Of a stretch of 21,924 nt of DNA, positions 17,252-21,924 are shown piece after piece. Positions within the stretch are counted from its first letter, which is position 1. Each line of letters begins with the position of its first letter. Position numbers and translations under genes: made by a program. The DNA is from UBA5070 sp039798065 (GTDB lineage Bacteria > Fibrobacterota > Fibrobacteria > UBA5070): the NCBI GenBank assembly GCA_039798065.1, contig JBDKGS010000035.1, forward strand, positions 1 to 21,924, read 5' to 3'. The notes beneath the pieces were generated by a model. It did not search any database and was not told where the DNA came from. It worked only from the letters and a program-made list of their open reading frames with translations.

Positions 17252-18346
17252 ATCCGCAGGATCGTCCATGTCGACATGGACGCTTTCTACGCGTCCGTCG
17301 AACAACGCGACCACCCCGAGTGGCGAGGCAAGCCCCTGGTCGTCGGAGGCTCGCCCGACAGCCGCTCGGTGGTGTGCACGGCAAGCTACGAAGCCCGCAA
17401 GTTCGGCATCCGCAGCGCGATTCCCTGCTCGCAGGCGTTGCGACTTTGCCCCACGGCCATCTTCGTTCCACCGCGATTCGAAGCCTACAAGGAGGCGAGT
17501 CGACATCTGCATCGGATTTTTTCGGACTACACCGAGACAATCGAACCGTTGTCGTTGGACGAGGCGTTCCTGGATGTCACCGACAACGCGACCAATGGGG
17601 GCTTGGCCACCCCCATCGCCAAGGAAATCCGCCAGCGGATCAGACAAGAATTGTCTTTGACAGGATCTGCCGGGGTGAGCTATTGCAAGTTCCTGGCAAA
17701 GGTCGCCTCCGACATGAGAAAGCCCGACGGACTGACCGTGATCCCACCGGAAAAGGCCCAGGACATCATCGACGCGTTGCCGGTCGGTCGCTTCTTCTCC
17801 GTGGGTCCGGTCACGGAAAAACGTCTGCTGGAATCCGGTTGGAAAACCGGTCGGGATCTGCGCTTGGCGGGAGGGGATCGACTTGGCACCCGCCTGGGGA
17901 GACAGGGATTGTTCCTGTACGACTTGAGCCGCGGGATCGACGAACGGCGTGTGGAGTCCCGACGCGAAAGCAAATCCGTGGGGGCAGAAGACACCTTCCA
18001 GCGCGACACCACGGACATCGCCTGGATGCGCGGCTTTTTGGCGACGCTGTCGGAGAAGGTCGCCGACCGTCTTGCCTCGAAATCGCTCGAAGGCCGTACG
18101 GTCACCCTTAAAGTGAAGTTCCACGATTTTCGCCAGGTCACCCGCTCCCGCACTTTGGAAGAACCGGTCTCCAATGGCGAGGCGATCCTTGAAACCGCGC
18201 TCGATCTTCTCTGCGAAACCGAGGCGGGCCGGATTCCTGTGCGCCTTCTGGGCATCCAGCTCAGCCAATTCGACGACGCGATCCCAAATTCCGACTCCGG
18301 CCAGTGGTTGCAACTGGAGTTGCCCCTGCCCTCCGATTTGGAGTGA
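17252..18346 (+). CDS. dinB: DNA polymerase IV (Y-family), with non-canonical start
   Basis: Error-prone translesion polymerase. Family blocks include HVDMDAFYASVEQRD, TASYEARKFGIRSAIP, RFEAYKEAS, EPLSLDEAFLDVT, KFLAKVASDMRKPDG, RGIDERRV and KSVGAEDTF. The first in-frame ATG (17276) would remove the first metal-binding Asp (codon 17273). The frame back to the stop at 17147-17149 holds no ATG, GTG or TTG. I set the start at ATC 17252: with it the catalytic residues fall at Asp8, Asp103 and Glu104, the same numbers as in E. coli DinB, and the length is 364 residues (E. coli 351). The Shine-Dalgarno is weak. Alternatives are CTG 17171, ATT 17192, ATC 17261, a +1 shift from the upstream gene, or a sequence error near the A6 run at 17218-17223. 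The gene begins 19 bases after the phosphatidyltransferase stop, probably in the recN operon. Confidence 0.9.
   Translation: MRRIVHVDMDAFYASVEQRDHPEWRGKPLVVGGSPDSRSVVCTASYEARKFGIRSAIPCSQALRLCPTAIFVPPRFEAYKEASRHLHRIFSDYTETIEPLSLDEAFLDVTDNATNGGLATPIAKEIRQRIRQELSLTGSAGVSYCKFLAKVASDMRKPDGLTVIPPEKAQDIIDALPVGRFFSVGPVTEKRLLESGWKTGRDLRLAGGDRLGTRLGRQGLFLYDLSRGIDERRVESRRESKSVGAEDTFQRDTTDIAWMRGFLATLSEKVADRLASKSLEGRTVTLKVKFHDFRQVTRSRTLEEPVSNGEAILETALDLLCETEAGRIPVRLLGIQLSQFDDAIPNSDSGQWLQLELPLPSDLE
17643..17655. repeat. GACA-N5-TGTC palindrome, copy 8
   Basis: GACA-AGAAT-TGTC within the longer inverted repeat AGACAA-GAA-TTGTCT in dinB, read as Arg-Gln-Glu-Leu-Ser. It shares its centre with copy 2 and is followed within four bases by another GACA word. 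Confidence 0.6.
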
Positions 18347-18410
18347 TCACAGTCATAGCGCTTGGCCTTCGAATTGTGGTAGACTCTTTTCCACCACTAC
18401 TTCAGGAGGC

Positions 18411-19439
18411 ATGAAAGTGATCCGATCTCGCGCCCTCGTAGGCCTGATCGCGGCACTGGCCCTGGAATCCCGGGGCCAAACCTCGCAGAATTCCGAACCG
18501 ACCGCCAACCAGTCCACGAGCAATCTCAATCCGACCAAATCGAAGCCGGTGGCGATCCCCTTGCTGGCCGTGATGCCCTTCGAAGCTCGCCAGGTGGCCC
18601 CCGAAGAAGCCCAGATCCTCGCCGAAGCCATTGCTTCGGAAATCGCGAGATCCGGCGAGATCCGGCTGATGGAGCGTGGCCAGATGGACAAAATCCTGGC
18701 CGAACAGGGCTTCCAGAAATCGGGATCGTGTTCGGGAACCGAATGCGCGGTCGAGGTCGGACAAATTCTGGGCATCGATCGCATGATCGTCGGATCGGTG
18801 GGCCACATCGGCAAGACCTACGTCCTCAGCGCGCGCATGGTGAACATCGCCACAGGCGAAGTGCTGCGCTCGGCCTCCCAGCAGGCGCAAGGCGAGATCG
18901 ACCAGATTCTGACAACACTGGTTCCGAAAGTGGCGATGGATCTCCTGGGCAAGCTCGCCGAGGCCAAACCAGCCAACGCATCTCCCACCGCGCAATTCTC
19001 TTCGCCCCCGCCACCCGAAATCTGGACGGATTCCGTCATGGTGGTCTGGCAGGCGTCGGACGACAAGTCGCTGGCCGCGGTGCATCTCACCCTCGCCCGC
19101 AACGACCGTCCCGATTCGATCATCGTCAAGGACATGCGCCCCGTGCGCGGAACGCTCGCCAACGGCAGCACGTTGCTGCGTTTTCCCGCCAAGATGGATT
19201 CCGGCACATACCTGCTCAAGGTGACCGCCGAAGACAATGAAAAGGCGGTTGGTTCGAGCCAGGTCTATCTCCAACGCAAGATCAAGATCAAGGAATCGGG
19301 CTCGAGCTGGGGCTGGTGGCTGTTCGGCACACTGCTGGTCGGTGGCGGCGCCGGAGCCGCATGGTACCTGACCCAGCAAGCCGAAAACACCGATGGCGAT
19401 GGAACGAAAACCGACCGCTCCTTCGTGGTCAACTGGTGA
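18411..19439 (+). CDS. Exported CsgG/LpoB-like domain protein with C-terminal membrane segment
   Basis: 342 residues. An N-terminal signal peptide (about 1-22, ALVGLIAALALES) lacks a lipobox Cys. The domain at about 47-183 fits the CsgG/FlgO/LpoB-type fold of periplasmic secretion and assembly factors: LLAVMPFEA, the helix EEAQILAEAIASEI, RLMERGQMDKILAEQGF, the two-Cys segment SGSCSGTECAVEVGQILGID (Cys107 and Cys112, possibly a disulfide), and VLSARMVNIATGEVL. A beta-rich, Ig-like region follows (about 200-290), then one hydrophobic segment (about 300-320) and a polar tail. AGGAGG (18404-18409) lies one base before ATG 18411 but seven bases before GTG 18417, so GTG may be the true start, shortening the protein by two residues. 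It is followed 11 bases later by a repeat lipoprotein, likely co-transcribed. A role in envelope assembly or surface display is inference. Confidence 0.75.
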   Translation: MKVIRSRALVGLIAALALESRGQTSQNSEPTANQSTSNLNPTKSKPVAIPLLAVMPFEARQVAPEEAQILAEAIASEIARSGEIRLMERGQMDKILAEQGFQKSGSCSGTECAVEVGQILGIDRMIVGSVGHIGKTYVLSARMVNIATGEVLRSASQQAQGEIDQILTTLVPKVAMDLLGKLAEAKPANASPTAQFSSPPPPEIWTDSVMVVWQASDDKSLAAVHLTLARNDRPDSIIVKDMRPVRGTLANGSTLLRFPAKMDSGTYLLKVTAEDNEKAVGSSQVYLQRKIKIKESGSSWGWWLFGTLLVGGGAGAAWYLTQQAENTDGDGTKTDRSFVVNW

Positions 19440-19450
19440 AGGAGACGGCA

Positions 19451-21924
19451 ATGAACCGCTACGCACTCGCTCCTGCGGCCTTCGCGACCCTTCTGGCGTT
19501 GGCCGGATGCGACCTTTCCGAGCCGGCCGTTGGCAAACCCGAAACACGCGATTTCGCGCCGCGATTGCACGAGATCCCGGTGTCGGAAATTGTCCGATTG
19601 GAAGTCTCGTCGACGGATCTGTCCAACTTCCAGGGCAGCACCAAACCGCAATCGGGGTTCTACCAAACCTTCCAAGTCCAATACTCGTCCCGTCGGATTT
19701 CGGCGAACGGCATCCCCACCGGGAAACTCTACTTCAGGTTGTCCGGCCTGGACCAGTCCCAAACCCCCATCTGGGTGGTCAACAAGCCGATTCCCGACGT
19801 ACCCGAACCGGTGGTCGAAATCGGCACCACCGCGGAAAATTCACCTCGAATCATCGGTATACCCACCATCACGATTCCGTCGGGTGCCAACTACCCCCTG
19901 ATCACATGCCCCTACGGCACGCCCGCCTGGACCATCGACGGCAACCAGCCGCCGTCCGCAAACAATTCCTCCACTCGCTACCAGACAGGTGACCCGGTCC
20001 AGTCCAATGTCCAACTCGGCTCCGGACAGACCCTGACAGCCCGTTGCACCGACCGGATTGTTTGGAGCACTTCAACCACCTACAAGTTCACAGGACCGAA
20101 CAATCAACCCAATCCTTCCGGACCTGGCGGTTATTTCGGGAACAAGGTGCCGGTTCTTGCCATTCCATCGGGGCCCAGTGGACAGATCGAGATGTCCATC
20201 AATGCCTCGGATACATTGAGCTTCACGAGCTATTCCCACTGGAAGATCGCCTTCAAGTTCGATCAAGGGTCGTGGAGCACGCTGACTTCCCCGGGAAGCG
20301 TCCCGTATTCCTCAACAGGTATGATCACGGCCTACCTGATGGCCTGGGATGGTACCGAGTGGCGTTCGGGCCAGTCCGTGCAAGCGGCCTACCCCAAGTT
20401 CCAGGTCATCCCCCCCGGTGGACCTCTGCCCATTCCTTCCGTTTCCGTCTACAACCCGATCGGCGGCACAGGAACCAGCGAGGCCTCCATCAATGCTTTC
20501 GCCAGCGGACTCTCCTATTCCGGGTGGAAGGCGATGTACAGGTTGTCGGGCGGGGATACGGCCTGGAAATCGATTGAAATGCCCCTAAACCAATCTGCGG
20601 CTTCGTCCTCCCTCTATGCCAATCTGCAGGGAATCACCGGCAGTGGAACGATTTCCGTCTACCTGCTCGCCTACAGCTCGAGCAGCCAGAACTGGGTTTC
20701 CAGCCCCGTCACCACCGCGATCTACCCGGCTGCCTCGGCCATCGGACCGGGGACGAGCTTTCCGGCTCCGCAGATCATCCCTCCGAGCGGCGGCATGGGA
20801 TCGGTGACCTATTCGTTCGATATCGCGACCTACCCCGAATTCTCCAATTGGAATGTCGTCACCAAGGTCAACGCGGAACAGCCCTCCATCCAGAATTTGT
20901 CTACCGCGGCTTCGTACATCTCGGGAACCGGCACGATGACCGCCTACCTGGTGGCCTGGAGTGGTAGTGCCTGGGTTGCCGGCGAAGCCGTGTCCAAGAG
21001 CTATCCGCCACAGCCCGATTCCGCCGCGGCGAACGGACCGGGCACCGAACTCAGCCAGGTGGTGATCCAATCTCCGGAATCCGTTCCAGGGATGGTGCGC
21101 TTCTCTGATCCCGGAATGGTGACCTGTCCATCCTGCATGAACTGGAAAGTGGCCTACAAGACCGGAAGCAATACCACCTGGAAGATCGCGGACCTTTCCA
21201 CAGGAGTTTCCGTCCGGGATACGAGCATCATCGACGCCTACCTCATGGCTTGGAGCACGAACAACTACAAGTGGCTCTACGGCCCCACGGCTTCGGCGAA
21301 ATACCCGGACGTACCCACCCCACCCGTGGTCCTCCCGCCCAACGGCAGCGCCATGTCGCTGAACATCAACCTTCCCACGACCCTTCCGAATCCGATCACC
21401 TTCTCGAGGGGCGCCCAGGTCAGCTACTCGCACTGGATGGTGACCTACAAGACCAACGAGATGACGGAATGGAGGTTGATTCCCCTCGATTCTTCGGTTT
21501 ACATGGAAACCAACGGAACCATCTACTACTACCCGATGGCATGGGATGCCAGCAGCAAACGGTGGATCACCGGTTCGCAGATGTATTCCACCGTCACCGG
21601 AGGCCAGTCGATCAACAATCCGGAAATCGTCCCTCCGGGAGGCCCTCTCGCCGCTCCGGTCATCCATGGTAAATCGTCCCTGCCGTCCGACATCCCGTTC
21701 TCGCTCAAGTTGACCGCGATGGACAGCGCCACCTACAGTTCCGGCAGCTGGAAGATCGTCTACCAGGTCAACGGTATGGGAAGCTGGAGCCTGATCGAGG
21801 CGAGTTCCACCGCCTACGTCATCAACTACGGTCCGAGCACCACCCTCCGGGCGTACGTGCAGGCCTGGAATCCTACCACCAAACGTTGGGTGTCGGGCAA
21901 GGATACATCCATCAGCCTGCCCAT
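19451..21924 (+). CDS. Large repeat-containing lipoprotein, 3' end outside the window
   Basis: The frame is open from ATG 19451 to the window edge (824 codons), preceded by AAGGAG six bases upstream. A lipoprotein signal peptide ends in LLALAGC (Cys20); the next residue is Asp, which in enterobacteria would favour inner-membrane retention. Residues about 22-224 form a unique region with a Pro-rich, possibly beta-rich character. From about 225 on, five complete and one nearly complete repeats of 90-112 residues follow. Each has the pattern Y-S-x-W-K-x-x-Y-K near its middle, W-x-x-(I/L) after it, then G-x-(I/M)-x-A-Y-L-M-A-W and W-x-x-G, separated by PPGGP/GPGT linkers. This looks like a beta-sandwich adhesin or surface-binding array; I recognise no named family. 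It lies downstream of the CsgG-like gene, which may help export or anchor it. Confidence 0.85.
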   Translation, partial: MNRYALAPAAFATLLALAGCDLSEPAVGKPETRDFAPRLHEIPVSEIVRLEVSSTDLSNFQGSTKPQSGFYQTFQVQYSSRRISANGIPTGKLYFRLSGLDQSQTPIWVVNKPIPDVPEPVVEIGTTAENSPRIIGIPTITIPSGANYPLITCPYGTPAWTIDGNQPPSANNSSTRYQTGDPVQSNVQLGSGQTLTARCTDRIVWSTSTTYKFTGPNNQPNPSGPGGYFGNKVPVLAIPSGPSGQIEMSINASDTLSFTSYSHWKIAFKFDQGSWSTLTSPGSVPYSSTGMITAYLMAWDGTEWRSGQSVQAAYPKFQVIPPGGPLPIPSVSVYNPIGGTGTSEASINAFASGLSYSGWKAMYRLSGGDTAWKSIEMPLNQSAASSSLYANLQGITGSGTISVYLLAYSSSSQNWVSSPVTTAIYPAASAIGPGTSFPAPQIIPPSGGMGSVTYSFDIATYPEFSNWNVVTKVNAEQPSIQNLSTAASYISGTGTMTAYLVAWSGSAWVAGEAVSKSYPPQPDSAAANGPGTELSQVVIQSPESVPGMVRFSDPGMVTCPSCMNWKVAYKTGSNTTWKIADLSTGVSVRDTSIIDAYLMAWSTNNYKWLYGPTASAKYPDVPTPPVVLPPNGSAMSLNINLPTTLPNPITFSRGAQVSYSHWMVTYKTNEMTEWRLIPLDSSVYMETNGTIYYYPMAWDASSKRWITGSQMYSTVTGGQSINNPEIVPPGGPLAAPVIHGKSSLPSDIPFSLKLTAMDSATYSSGSWKIVYQVNGMGSWSLIEASSTAYVINYGPSTTLRAYVQAWNPTTKRWVSGKDTSISLP
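20126..21924 (+). repeat. Tandem protein-domain repeats in the lipoprotein
   Basis: Six diverged units start at about 20126, 20425, 20759, 21050, 21320 and 21646, each 270-335 bases. Conserved anchors are the aromatic pair in Y-S-x-W, the AYLMAW segment and PPGGP-type linkers. Nucleotide identity is low, so this is old domain duplication rather than a recent DNA repeat. Confidence 0.75.

Noticed and set aside
16263..17660. 465-codon plus-strand open frame
   Set aside because: Runs across the phosphatidyltransferase and dinB genes in the wrong frame; His/Arg/Pro-rich without motifs.
18376..18396. GTGGT/ACCAC hairpin before the CsgG-like gene as a riboswitch or terminator
   Set aside because: Only five base pairs with an 11-base loop; too weak to claim a regulatory structure.
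18174..18410. 79-codon N-terminal extension of the CsgG-like protein inside dinB
   Set aside because: The Shine-Dalgarno and signal peptide at 18404-18480 define the true start; the extension overlaps dinB's C-terminus.
20585..21667. 360-codon minus-strand open frame
   Set aside because: Antisense to the repeat lipoprotein, which has a Shine-Dalgarno, lipobox and repeat structure.

Overview
The window is a gene-dense, fairly GC-rich bacterial chromosome segment. It has short intergenic gaps, many ATGA/TGATG overlaps, a lipoprotein with a lipobox and a CsgG/FlgO-like periplasmic domain, so the organism is Gram-negative. A perfect TGCNC-N4-GNGCA inverted repeat abutting recN resembles the LexA box I recall for Fibrobacter. 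That makes Fibrobacterota or a neighbouring phylum a reasonable but unproven guess. I see no tRNA, rRNA, CRISPR array, IS element or phage gene.

Layout. (1) 1-1438, minus strand: the 5' part of a CorA/ZntB-like metal transporter and a complete malate dehydrogenase with a very good intrinsic terminator. (2) 1603-14291: a large signalling block. A membrane-bound hybrid kinase with receiver and HPt (minus, 1603-4200) diverges from a plus-strand operon of a membrane-anchored bacteriohemerythrin, a 20-codon micro-ORF and three hybrid histidine kinases (4424-11336), every junction of which overlaps. Converging on this operon is a minus-strand pair, a receiver-histidine kinase and a receiver-HDOD protein (11377-14291). 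No DNA-binding output domain occurs anywhere in the block. (3) 14399-18346, plus: recN, a CDP-alcohol phosphatidyltransferase-like membrane protein and dinB (DNA polymerase IV), probably one damage-inducible operon behind the LexA-like box. dinB has no ATG/GTG/TTG start that would include its first catalytic Asp. (4) 18411-21924, plus: a CsgG/LpoB-like exported protein followed by a very long lipoprotein made of about 100-residue repeats that runs off the window.

How they fit together. The hemerythrin (all seven iron ligands present) is the obvious O2/NO-responsive element of the signalling block. The divergent kinase supplies the only HPt module, which could pass phosphate to the several receivers around it. 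Wiring and output are inference.

Across these unrelated genes an 8-base bipartite palindrome, GACA-N5-TGTC, occurs eight times where about 0.3 would be expected by base composition. Many one-mismatch copies and an A/T-rich centre accompany it. Seven copies lie inside coding sequences and one forms the top of the mdh terminator hairpin. This is the signal in the window least explained by the genes.
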